9,625 bases of DNA from Sulfurospirillum sp. UBA6810 (GTDB taxonomy: Bacteria > Campylobacterota > Campylobacteria > Campylobacterales > Sulfurospirillaceae): NCBI GenBank assembly GCA_002469305.1, contig DKEY01000074.1, forward strand, positions 482 through 10,106, read 5' to 3'. Of this stretch, positions 1 to 6,234 are shown one piece after another. The position numbers and the translations under genes are program-made. The notes under the pieces were generated by a model. The model saw only the letters and a list, made by a program, of their open reading frames with translations. It was not told where the DNA came from and did no database searches. Positions within the stretch are counted from its first letter, which is position 1. Every line of letters starts with the position of its first letter.

Positions 1-680
1 AAGCAGCAAGGGCTGGTGAACATGGACGTGGATTTGCAGTGGTAGCAGATGAAGTAAGAAACCTCGCTGAGAGAACACAAAAAGCTACAAAAGAGATTGC
101 TTTAGTGGTTAAGGCGATGCAACAAGAATCAACACAAAGTGAACAAAACACAGAACAAGTAGGCATACTTGTTAACGAAGCCAATACAAGCACAGAAGAG
201 TTGACTAAGAAGATTGTCTCTTTTGAAAAGAACGCTTCTCGTTCTGTTTATGAGGTTGATTATCTTAGCGATAAGATTTTTGCTTCACTCGCCAAAATCG
301 ACCATGTTAACTATAAAAACAATCTATACGCACTCTTATTTGGTGAAAAAAATGAATTTAAACACGTCTCACATCACGAGTGTAGATTAGGCAATTGGTA
401 TGAGCGAGGTGTTGGGAAAGAGGAGTTTTCAAAAACACCTTCTTACAGCAAACTAGAAGCACCACACCACTTGATACATGAAAAAGCAAATGCGCTGGCA
501 AAAGAGTGCGGTGAAAATGCTGCATTGTGTTCTAAAGCGAAGATAGAAAAAAATGTTCTGGAAATAGAAGCAGCAAGTTTAGAGGTTTTCAAATTTCTTG
601 ATAGCATGGTCAAAGAAAAATCAGATGCTATCATGAATATTGCGGCACTTGAGTTATTTAAAAAAAATAAAGAGGGATAA
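1..680 (+). CDS. Methyl-accepting chemotaxis protein, C-terminal part with CZB zinc-binding domain (5' truncated)
   Basis: The open frame runs in from the left edge (first full codon at base 3) and shows 225 residues. It begins AARAGEHGRGFAVVADEVR, the highly conserved stretch after the hairpin tip of chemoreceptors, which contacts CheA/CheW. The helix continues through NLAERTQKATKEI and a heptad-like segment to about visible residue 90. The rest is a CZB domain: IDHVNYK (His101), HHECRLGNWY (Cys127) and APHHLIH (His155, His159) supply the expected 3His/1Cys zinc site. CZB domains in chemoreceptors such as Helicobacter TlpD are linked to zinc and oxidant (hypochlorous acid) sensing. Whether this receptor is cytosolic like TlpD or has membrane helices cannot be seen, because the N-terminus is outside the window. 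The receiver gene starts 2 bases after the stop, suggesting one operon. Family assignment is very secure; the stimulus is inferred. Confidence 0.95.
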   Translation, partial: AARAGEHGRGFAVVADEVRNLAERTQKATKEIALVVKAMQQESTQSEQNTEQVGILVNEANTSTEELTKKIVSFEKNASRSVYEVDYLSDKIFASLAKIDHVNYKNNLYALLFGEKNEFKHVSHHECRLGNWYERGVGKEEFSKTPSYSKLEAPHHLIHEKANALAKECGENAALCSKAKIEKNVLEIEAASLEVFKFLDSMVKEKSDAIMNIAALELFKKNKEG

Positions 681-682
681 AA

Positions 683-1054
683 ATGTCAAATAAAATTATA
701 AATATTGCTATTATTGATGATGAAAATGAAATTATAGAGATGATAGAAAAGTATCTCTCCAGACAAGGTGGCTATAAAATAACAACATTTTTAAATCCTC
801 AAAATGCCATCACTTATATTGATAACAAAGTAGATGTTATCTTGCTAGATATCATGATGCCTCAGATGAATGGTATAGAAGTTTTAAGTGAACTTCAAAA
901 GAAAAACATCGATGCAAAAGTTATCATGATGACAGCATACTCTACTTTAGATAAAGTTCTAAAGTCCCACAGAGAGGGAGCTGCTGATTATATTATGAAA
1001 CCCTTTAGTTCATTAAAAGTTTTGGAAGACAAGATAAAAGAAGTTCTTCTTTAG
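683..1054 (+). CDS. Single-domain CheY-like response regulator
   Basis: This 123-residue protein is only a receiver domain, with no output domain. The acidic pocket is Asp12-Asp13 (IIDDENE), the phospho-acceptor is Asp56 (VILLDIMMPQMNG), the switch Thr is Thr84 (MMTAY), an aromatic switch residue is Tyr103 and the conserved Lys is Lys106 followed by Pro (YIMKPF). All residues needed for phosphorylation and switching are present. The ATG is preceded by a good Shine-Dalgarno (AGAGGG) that overlaps the end of the chemoreceptor gene. The histidine kinase starts 8 bases downstream and is the likely phospho-donor. With no DNA-binding or enzymatic domain, it should act by protein-protein contact, as CheY does on the flagellar switch, or relay phosphate onward. 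It could also take phosphate from the chemoreceptor's CheA; the sequence alone does not decide. Confidence 0.93.
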   Translation: MSNKIINIAIIDDENEIIEMIEKYLSRQGGYKITTFLNPQNAITYIDNKVDVILLDIMMPQMNGIEVLSELQKKNIDAKVIMMTAYSTLDKVLKSHREGAADYIMKPFSSLKVLEDKIKEVLL

Positions 1055-1062
1055 GTAAGATA

Positions 1063-3090
1063 GTGAGTGACTTCTCCCTTTTTGATACCATATTACTTTT
1101 TATCATCTTAGCTGGTGTAGGATTTTATATCTATTCTGCCAATAAAACAAGTAAAAGACTTCAAATACTAAATACTGCTTTAGAATTTCAAATATTTGAA
1201 AACAATGCTATCATAGAAAATGCTAACTGTGGTATCTTACATGTAGATAAAAATGGTAAGTTAAAGCATATAAATAGCCAATTTTTATCTTACTTTGGTG
1301 GCTTGAAAAAGTTTAAAACACTTGATGAATATCTCTCTTTGCTAGATGCTGAACAAAGAGAAGTTTTTCTTTATTTTATCAATACAAAACAAAATGCAAC
1401 TTTTGAGCAATCTTTTTTCAATACAGTTAGAAAAGAGATAAATCTTACTATCTATATCTCTTTTTTAGAAAAAAACTCTGAGATTATTATAGTTGCAACT
1501 TCAAGAGAGGATAAATTGGCTTTGCAAAAAGCACTCTATAAATCAAAGATATTTTTTAATCACTCGGATTTAGGACAGATAATCTTAGATGAAAAGTTCG
1601 ATATCATAGAAGTAAACTCCTCTTTATGCAAATTTACAAAATACAAAATGGATGAGATTGTTTTTAAGTCTTTTGGTATATTTTTTAGAACAAAATCAGA
1701 ATATGAAGAGTTTACGAAAGCTTATATGGAAAATTCTTCCTTTGATGAAACAACAAATATAGAGTACCAGTTAAAAAATAAAGATGGTAGTATATTTTGG
1801 GTGGAAATGTTCGGTAAAAAGTTTAAAAATGGGCTTGATATACTTTATATTTGGAGTATAAGAGATATTAGTGTGAGAGTAAACTCAAGAGAGATGATAA
1901 AACAACTCAACGAAAAGATCCAAGAAGAGTTCACAAAATTAGAAGAGATTTTGGATGTTATCCCCATCCCAATTTTTATCAAAGATAAAGATTTTGTCTA
2001 TATCGGGTGCAATCAAGCTTTTTGTACTTTTCATAACTTGCCAAAAGAGCACATCTTGGGCAAATCTGTTTTTAATCTTTTTGACCCTGAGCAAGCAACC
2101 TTTTTTCATAATCAAGATTTACAGATGAAGGAAGAACCTTATCAAGTCTATCAAACAACGGTAAATGATGGGAGTACGATAATCGAAATACATAAAAAAA
2201 CTCTTTATGGTGACAATACCTTCAATGGCTTTGTGGGACTTATCATAGATATAACGCAAAAAGAGCAAGAGAAACTCTACTTGGAAGCAAGAGTGAAAGA
2301 AGAGCTCAAAAAGAACAAAGCTTCACAAGAAAAGCACCAAAATGAACTCATCAAAAATGCCAAGTTTTCTGCTATCGGAAAGATGGCGGCAGGCATTACC
2401 CATGAGATAAACACTCCTCTAACTTATATAAAAGGCAATTTTGAGATGTTATACGGTGATGTTTATAAGATAGAAGATGAAAAACTAAAAACCAATATGC
2501 TTGGTGATTGTAAATCCATCGAAGATGGTTTGACAAGAATTGCCAATATCATAAACTCTATGAGAGAAATTTCGCAAAAAAGTAGCGAAAACAAAGAGTA
2601 TATCAATATCTATGAGACTCTGCTTTCTGCTCTCACTCTCACATATAATCGTTCAAAACAGATAGTAAATATCTATGTCAATGAAAAGATTTTTAACTTT
2701 ACCTTAGCAAAAGATGAGTTTATCTGTAATGCTTACATACAAAAACAAAGAGTGGAACAGGTGTGGATTATCATTATAAACAATGCCCTAGATGAGCTTA
2801 TAAAGATAAAGCAGTTTGCAAATAGAAAGTTACATGTAACGCTTAGTTGTGATGAAACCTTTATCTATGTAAAATTCAAAGACAATGCTGGAGGTATAAG
2901 CGATGAGATAATGCCTCTTTTATTTGAACCATTTGAAAGTTCAAAAGAAAGCTCAGGTATAGGAGTAGGGCTAAACATAGCAAAACAAATCATAAAACAG
3001 CAAAAAGCCTCTATAAATGCTTATAATGAAGATGATGGCGCTGTATTTGAGGTAAAATTCAAAAGAGAAAACTCCCCTGTGTTAAACTAG
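1063..3090 (+). CDS. Membrane-anchored PAS-domain sensor histidine kinase
   Basis: This 675-residue kinase starts at GTG 1063, with AGG 7 bases upstream overlapping the receiver's stop. One hydrophobic helix (about 8-24) anchors it, with almost no periplasmic part, so sensing is probably cytosolic or at the membrane. Three PAS-like modules follow: about 47-150 (divergent), 165-272 (ends in the PAC-like WSIRDIS) and 292-400 (IFIKDKDFVYIGCNQAF ... LIIDITQKEQE). A charged coiled coil (400-435) leads to the HisKA helix with phospho-acceptor His447 in GITHEINTPL. The ATPase domain has an N box (INNALDEL, Asn573/574), G1 (KDNAGG, 607-611), F box (LFEPFESSK) and G2 (GIGVGLNIAK), all apparently functional. 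There is no receiver domain; the stand-alone receiver just upstream is the likely partner. The ligand is unknown. Residues 59-61 and 590-592 are both Leu-His-Val encoded by the palindrome TTACATGTA(A/G). The stop overlaps the stop of the convergent helicase gene. Confidence 0.93.
   Translation: MSDFSLFDTILLFIILAGVGFYIYSANKTSKRLQILNTALEFQIFENNAIIENANCGILHVDKNGKLKHINSQFLSYFGGLKKFKTLDEYLSLLDAEQREVFLYFINTKQNATFEQSFFNTVRKEINLTIYISFLEKNSEIIIVATSREDKLALQKALYKSKIFFNHSDLGQIILDEKFDIIEVNSSLCKFTKYKMDEIVFKSFGIFFRTKSEYEEFTKAYMENSSFDETTNIEYQLKNKDGSIFWVEMFGKKFKNGLDILYIWSIRDISVRVNSREMIKQLNEKIQEEFTKLEEILDVIPIPIFIKDKDFVYIGCNQAFCTFHNLPKEHILGKSVFNLFDPEQATFFHNQDLQMKEEPYQVYQTTVNDGSTIIEIHKKTLYGDNTFNGFVGLIIDITQKEQEKLYLEARVKEELKKNKASQEKHQNELIKNAKFSAIGKMAAGITHEINTPLTYIKGNFEMLYGDVYKIEDEKLKTNMLGDCKSIEDGLTRIANIINSMREISQKSSENKEYINIYETLLSALTLTYNRSKQIVNIYVNEKIFNFTLAKDEFICNAYIQKQRVEQVWIIIINNALDELIKIKQFANRKLHVTLSCDETFIYVKFKDNAGGISDEIMPLLFEPFESSKESSGIGVGLNIAKQIIKQQKASINAYNEDDGAVFEVKFKRENSPVLN
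1237..1246. repeat. Iterated palindrome, copy 1 (TTACATGTAG)
   Basis: Nine of ten bases match TTACATGTAA, with the TACATGTA core intact. It lies inside the first PAS-like module of the histidine kinase and encodes Leu59-His60-Val61. Confidence 0.6.
2830..2839. repeat. Iterated palindrome, copy 2 (TTACATGTAA)
   Basis: A full ten-base match in the ATPase domain of the histidine kinase, encoding Leu590-His591-Val592 with the same codons (TTA CAT GTA) as copy 1. Confidence 0.65.
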
Positions 3091-4322
3091 CTTTTGGCTT
3101 GATTTTTTTCTCTGAGTTTGTCTTTTTTACTTTTTCTTTTGCCCTTGATAGGAGCTAAACCTTTAGGTTTTTGCTCAATCTGCCCAACAAGTTCAAATCC
3201 CTCTATCTGCTCTTTTGTTAAAGCTACTTCAGCGCGCTTTTGGATAAGTTCAAAATGCTCTGTATTTTCTAAAGTTACAAAAGAGATAGCTATACCACTC
3301 TTTTTTGCACGACCTGTTCTGCCTATACGATGGATATAATCAGCAGGAGAGCGTGGCAAATCATAGTTGATAACACAATCTATATCATCTATATCAAGTC
3401 CACGTGAAGCGATATCTGTTGCAAAAAGGATATTTATCTTTTTATTTTTAAAATCTTCTAGTGTTTCATTGCGCTCGCTTTGTAGTAAGTTTCCATGAAA
3501 AGATTCTGCTAAAAAACCGTATTTTCTAAACTTTTGAGCTATATTTTCCGCTGCTCTTTTGTTTGCCATAAAAACTAACACAGACTTAAACTTATATTTT
3601 TTTATAAGATGCCTTAAAAGAGGGCCTCTATTTTCTTGGTTTACTTCTATGGCTCTTTGCGTGATACTTTCTACCGTTTGACTCTCTTCTTCGATAGATA
3701 TAAAAGTAGGTGTTTGCGTTATCTTTGAAGCGATATCTTGCATCTTTTGAGGGTAAGTTGCTGAAAACAAAAGATTTTGTCTCATTTTTGGAAGTTCTTT
3801 GAGTAAAGTATCTAACTCTTCTTCAAATCCAGCATCGAGCATCTTGTCAGCTTCATCAAGTACAAAAAATCTTAATTTAGAAAAGTTTATTTGTTTCTTA
3901 TCAATGATATCAAGCAATCTTCCAGATGTTGCTACGACTATATCACACCCTGTTTGTATCTCCAAAAGCTGATTTCCTATGCTTTCTCCACCGATGATGC
4001 TCACAACTTTTGGCTTTTTATCAAAAAACTGGCTAAATATCTCAAAAGTATTGGCTACTTGTTGGGTTAGCTCTCTTGTTGGTGTGAGGATAAGAGCTTG
4101 AATCTTTGGTTTTCCCTCAGGTATATTTTCCAACCACATTTGCAGGAGAGGTAAAACAAAACTCGCACTTTTACCACTTCCTGTTTGTGCTCTTGCTATA
4201 ACATCATGCTTTTGCAAGATAAGAGGGATAACTTTACTTTGGATTTGTGTTGGAGCTGTATAGTTACTTTTATCTATGGCTTTTATGATAGGCTCTGCGA
4301 GATTGAGTTTGGAAAATGGCAT
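3087..4322 (-). CDS. rhlE: DEAD-box ATP-dependent RNA helicase, RhlE type
   Basis: This 411-residue protein carries the complete DEAD-box motif series: Q motif (PTQIQ, Gln28), I (AQTGSGKS, 45-52), Ia (PTRELTQQ), Ib (TSGR, where TPGR is usual), II (DEAD, 156-159), III (SAT, 187-189), IV (VLVFMANK), V (ATDIASRGLDID) and VI (HRIGRTGR, 331-338). It should unwind short RNA duplexes in ribosome assembly or mRNA decay in the cytosol. The N-terminus and motif spacing resemble RhlE. The tail after about residue 385 is short and very basic (KGKRKSKKDKLREK), as expected for extra RNA contact; it lacks the RNA-binding C-terminal domain of DbpA or CsdA/DeaD. ATG 4322 has AGGA about 6 bases upstream, and a possible minus-strand -10, TACAAT, lies at 4350-4355. 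It is single-gene and convergent with the kinase. In AT-rich bacteria such helicases are often cold-induced, but nothing here shows that. Confidence 0.95.
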   Translation of the reverse strand: MPFSKLNLAEPIIKAIDKSNYTAPTQIQSKVIPLILQKHDVIARAQTGSGKSASFVLPLLQMWLENIPEGKPKIQALILTPTRELTQQVANTFEIFSQFFDKKPKVVSIIGGESIGNQLLEIQTGCDIVVATSGRLLDIIDKKQINFSKLRFFVLDEADKMLDAGFEEELDTLLKELPKMRQNLLFSATYPQKMQDIASKITQTPTFISIEEESQTVESITQRAIEVNQENRGPLLRHLIKKYKFKSVLVFMANKRAAENIAQKFRKYGFLAESFHGNLLQSERNETLEDFKNKKINILFATDIASRGLDIDDIDCVINYDLPRSPADYIHRIGRTGRAKKSGIAISFVTLENTEHFELIQKRAEVALTKEQIEGFELVGQIEQKPKGLAPIKGKRKSKKDKLREKNQAKS

Positions 4323-4388
4323 AAGAGTTCCTCTTGATTGATTAGTGCTATTGTATGATATTTTGGCTTTATAAAAAGTTTTAATTCT

Positions 4389-4398
4389 TTACATGTAA
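4389..4398. repeat. Iterated palindrome, copy 3 (TTACATGTAA), intergenic
   Basis: A full ten-base match in the divergent region between the helicase and the acetyltransferase, about 55 bases upstream of the + strand TATAAT. The position would suit an operator, but the same motif inside genes argues against a purely regulatory role. Confidence 0.65.
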
Positions 4399-4452
4399 AA
4401 ACTAAAATTAATTTTTAATCAACAAATAAAGACACACTAAGTATTACTCTAC

Positions 4453-4458
4453 TATAAT
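4453..4458 (+). promoter_or_regulatory. -10 element for the acetyltransferase-phosphatase pair
   Basis: A perfect TATAAT lies 28 bases before the acetyltransferase ATG, predicting a transcript start near 4465 and a leader of about 20 bases containing the Shine-Dalgarno AAGGG (4476-4480). No good -35 sits 17 bases upstream; the region is simply A/T-rich, which is usual for sigma-70 promoters in Campylobacterota. The 164-base gap 4323-4486 serves both divergent genes. It also holds palindrome copy 3 and an A/T-only palindrome at 4404-4415. Confidence 0.55.
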
Positions 4459-4486
4459 AAAGAAACTTTATATATAAGGGATAGTA

Positions 4487-4987
4487 ATGATAAATACATA
4501 TAGAAGTGCTTCTATAGAGGATTTACCACAAATAGTAAAAATATATAACGCTGCCATAGAAGATGGGATTTCTACGGCTGATTCTTATAAGGTCACTGCT
4601 GATGCTAAAGTAGATTGGTTTAGAGCACATGACAAAGAAAATAGACCTATTTTGGTAAAAGAGTATCATGGAAAGATTATCGCTTGGCTTTCATTACAGC
4701 CATTTTATCCACATCTTGCCTATCAACACAGTGCTCGTATAAATATCTATATAGATAGAAACTTTCGAGGAAAAAAACTTGGGCAACAGTTTTTACAAGA
4801 AGTTCTAAATGAAGCTGATAAGTATCACATCAAAAACTTTTTGGCACTCATCTTCAACGATAATGAAACAAGTTTAAAGCTCTTTAAAAAGCTTGGATTT
4901 AAAGAGTGGGGAAATTTCCCTGGAGTTGCTGATATACATGGTGATGAAAAAGATTTGTTGATATATGGGTATAAAGTAGGACAATGA
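4487..4987 (+). CDS. GNAT-family N-acetyltransferase (phosphinothricin acetyltransferase-like)
   Basis: This 166-residue, single-domain cytosolic protein transfers acetyl from acetyl-CoA to an amine. The N-terminal YRSASIEDLPQIVKIYN is the usual GNAT beta1-alpha1 opening. WFRAHDKENRPILV and the SLQPFYPHLAYQHSA stretch follow the pattern of the phosphinothricin/methionine-sulfone acetyltransferase subfamily (COG1247-like). The pyrophosphate-binding motif A is RNFRGKKLGQQF, with Arg94-Gly95-x-x-Leu98-Gly99. The NDNETSLKLFKKLGF segment (124-138) is the conserved alpha4 region. The ATG has AAGGG six bases upstream. Its last bases overlap the phosphatase start (ATGA), so the two are translationally coupled. 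The real substrate cannot be told from sequence; members of this subfamily acetylate amino-acid analogues, among other amines. Confidence 0.88.
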   Translation: MINTYRSASIEDLPQIVKIYNAAIEDGISTADSYKVTADAKVDWFRAHDKENRPILVKEYHGKIIAWLSLQPFYPHLAYQHSARINIYIDRNFRGKKLGQQFLQEVLNEADKYHIKNFLALIFNDNETSLKLFKKLGFKEWGNFPGVADIHGDEKDLLIYGYKVGQ

Positions 4988-5634
4988 AGATAAAATCTCC
5001 AATAAAATCCATCATATTTGATATGGATGGTACACTGCTTGATTCTAGCTTTGCTATGCTACAAAGTGTCAATTGTGTACGTGATTCACTAGGTCTTGCT
5101 CCTGTATCAAAGGATTTTTTGGAGTTTCACATCAATGAACCAGATCAAGACTTACCGATGCTTTTTTATGGAACACCCCAGTATGTTCCTGAACATAGAG
5201 AACTTTTCAAAGAGCACTATTTGTCGTATGCAAACTTACATGTAAAGATATATGAGGGTGCAAAAGAGTTACTTGAATTCTTACATGTAAAGAATATCAC
5301 GCTAAGTATAGCAACAAATGCTTCTGACTTTTTTGCCATCAATATGCTAAAACATCAAGGATTACTTCCGTACTTTAGCTATATAGTGGGGGCAAATTGT
5401 GTTGCAAAACCAAAACCAAATCCTGATATGATATACCATCTTTGTGAACTTTCTAAGATACCTCTTGAACAAACTATCCTCATAGGTGATAGTGTAAAAG
5501 ATGAATTTGCCGCAAAAAATGCAGATATAGAGTTTTTATTTGCAAACTGGGGATATGGCAAAAGCAAAAGTGCTGAACATAGGTTTGATAGCATAAAAGA
5601 GATAGAGGTATTTATAAGTTCATATTTAACATAA
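4984..5634 (+). CDS. HAD-superfamily phosphatase, phosphoglycolate phosphatase-like
   Basis: This 216-residue protein of HAD subfamily I has an alpha-helical cap between motifs I and II. Motif I is FDMDGT, with nucleophile Asp13 and acid/base Asp15. Motif II is the Thr111-Asn112 region (SIATNAS). Motif III Lys142 lies in AKPKPNPDMI, and motif IV is IGDSVKDE with Asp169 and Asp173. All catalytic positions are present, so it should be an active magnesium-dependent phosphomonoesterase in the cytosol. Length and KPxPNP style are close to Gph-like enzymes and related sugar-phosphate phosphatases, but the family is promiscuous and the substrate is uncertain. The start overlaps the acetyltransferase stop by ATGA. 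Two copies of TTACATGTAAAG, 45 bases apart, each encode Leu-His-Val-Lys (85-88 and 100-103). The gene ends 4 bases before the convergent MerP-like gene, with no room for a separate terminator. Confidence 0.9.
   Translation: MKIKSPIKSIIFDMDGTLLDSSFAMLQSVNCVRDSLGLAPVSKDFLEFHINEPDQDLPMLFYGTPQYVPEHRELFKEHYLSYANLHVKIYEGAKELLEFLHVKNITLSIATNASDFFAINMLKHQGLLPYFSYIVGANCVAKPKPNPDMIYHLCELSKIPLEQTILIGDSVKDEFAAKNADIEFLFANWGYGKSKSAEHRFDSIKEIEVFISSYLT
5236..5245. repeat. Iterated palindrome, copy 4 (TTACATGTAA)
   Basis: A full match inside the HAD phosphatase gene, encoding Leu85-His86-Val87. The match continues through AG, giving the 12-mer shared with copy 5. Confidence 0.65.
5281..5290. repeat. Iterated palindrome, copy 5 (TTACATGTAA)
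   Basis: A full match exactly 45 bases after copy 4, in the same codon phase, encoding Leu100-His101-Val102 and again followed by AG. Confidence 0.65.
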
Positions 5635-5638
5635 CTTA

Positions 5639-5908
5639 TCATTCGATAGTTATGATATCACCCATGTAACCTACATTTTTGATTGCTTCTAACAACTCTT
5701 CTTGCGTAACTCTCTCATCAAAAGTTACAGTTGCTCTCTTAGAGTTTAAAATCACTTTTGCACTTTTAACTCCCTCTATGCTTTTTAAACTCTTTTTGAT
5801 AGCTGTCGTACACAAAGGACAAGTCATGCCCTCTATATGTATAGTAGCAACTAACTCTTTCGCATACATACTTAAACAAAGAAAAAAGAAGAGGGTGATT
5901 TTTTTCAT
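5639..5908 (-). CDS. merP: MerP-like periplasmic heavy-metal-binding protein
   Basis: This 89-residue protein has a short Sec signal peptide (KK, then a Phe/Leu core, probable cleavage after MYA at residue 16) followed by one HMA domain. The metal-binding loop is GMTCPLC (27-33, Cys30 and Cys33). VTFDERVTQEELLEAI and NVGY are typical of the ferredoxin-like HMA fold. MerP binds Hg(II) in the periplasm and hands it to MerT; homologous HMA proteins can carry copper or other soft metals. A longer frame opens at 5935, but ATG 5908 is preferred: GGAG lies 5 bases upstream, the signal peptide then starts with MKK, and the ATG overlaps the MerT-like stop as ATGA. It is last in the transglutaminase-MerT-MerP operon. 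Family is clear; metal specificity is inferred. Confidence 0.88.
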   Translation of the reverse strand: MKKITLFFFLCLSMYAKELVATIHIEGMTCPLCTTAIKKSLKSIEGVKSAKVILNSKRATVTFDERVTQEELLEAIKNVGYMGDIITIE

Positions 5909-6234
5909 AAATACTCCAAAAGATAATTTACCCAATAAGGATACGAAACCAAGATAAAAACAAAGAGTGTACCGATACTAAGATAGAGTGTATAATTTTT
6001 ACAAAAGTTACTACTACATGTAATACTATTTTTCTTAAAATACTCTCTCCAAAGATAGAGGATAACGACGATAGAGATAGTTGAAAAAAGCCACTTATAA
6101 GGTGCTAGAACTTGTAAAAAACTCAAAGAACTAGCACTGATACCAAATACTAAAAACAGTAATGGAGCCAAGCAACAACTACTTGCTAAAAAAGCAGATA
6201 AAATGGAGCTTAGTATAAGTGGCTTTTGCTTCAT
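5905..6234 (-). CDS. merT: MerT-like inner-membrane metal transporter
   Basis: This 109-residue protein has three predicted membrane helices (about 6-30, 47-66 and 82-104), the size and topology of MerT. The vicinal cysteines Cys20-Cys21 sit in the first helix within SSCCLAPLLFLVFGIS, matching MerT's CC-x-x-P signature. The motif APYKWLF matches the EPYRPLF region before helix 2. A second cysteine pair, Cys73 and Cys78, lies in the cytosolic loop, as in MerT. MerT takes Hg(II) from MerP and passes it inward, normally to MerA. The ATG directly abuts the stop of the upstream transglutaminase gene, and the stop overlaps the MerP-like ATG, so the three are coupled. No MerA or MerR is visible, so mercury is the family default and not proven here. 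Cys73 is encoded within palindrome copy 6. Confidence 0.85.
   Translation of the reverse strand: MKQKPLILSSILSAFLASSCCLAPLLFLVFGISASSLSFLQVLAPYKWLFSTISIVVILYLWREYFKKNSITCSSNFCKNYTLYLSIGTLFVFILVSYPYWVNYLLEYL
5914..5917 (-). promoter_or_regulatory. Ribosome binding site that fixes the MerP-like start
   Basis: The minus strand reads GGAG here, five bases before ATG 5908. No comparable site precedes the alternative in-frame ATG at 5935, so the shorter 89-residue protein is the better model. Confidence 0.7.
6014..6023. repeat. Iterated palindrome, copy 6 (CTACATGTAA)
   Basis: Nine of ten bases match, with the core intact, inside the MerT-like gene on the minus strand. Here the frame differs from the LHV copies: ACA TGT encodes Thr72-Cys73, part of the cytosolic cysteine pair. 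Confidence 0.6.

Noticed and set aside
443..634. Open frame of 63 codons on the minus strand.
   Set aside because: It is antisense to the CZB domain, whose zinc ligands establish the + strand reading.
1063..3090. Hybrid kinase with its own receiver.
   Set aside because: The protein ends shortly after the ATPase G2 box; there is no C-terminal receiver or phosphotransfer domain.
3091..3115. Possible intrinsic terminator after the kinase stop (AGC/GCT followed by a run of T).
   Set aside because: The stem is only three base pairs, too weak to claim.
4404..4415. Palindrome AAAATTAATTTT in the divergent region.
   Set aside because: It contains only A and T in an A/T-rich spacer, so it is easily expected by chance and does not resemble a known operator.
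5679..5957. Open frame of 92 codons on the + strand.
   Set aside because: It is antisense to the MerP-like gene and the end of the MerT-like gene, both of which are clearly real by motif.
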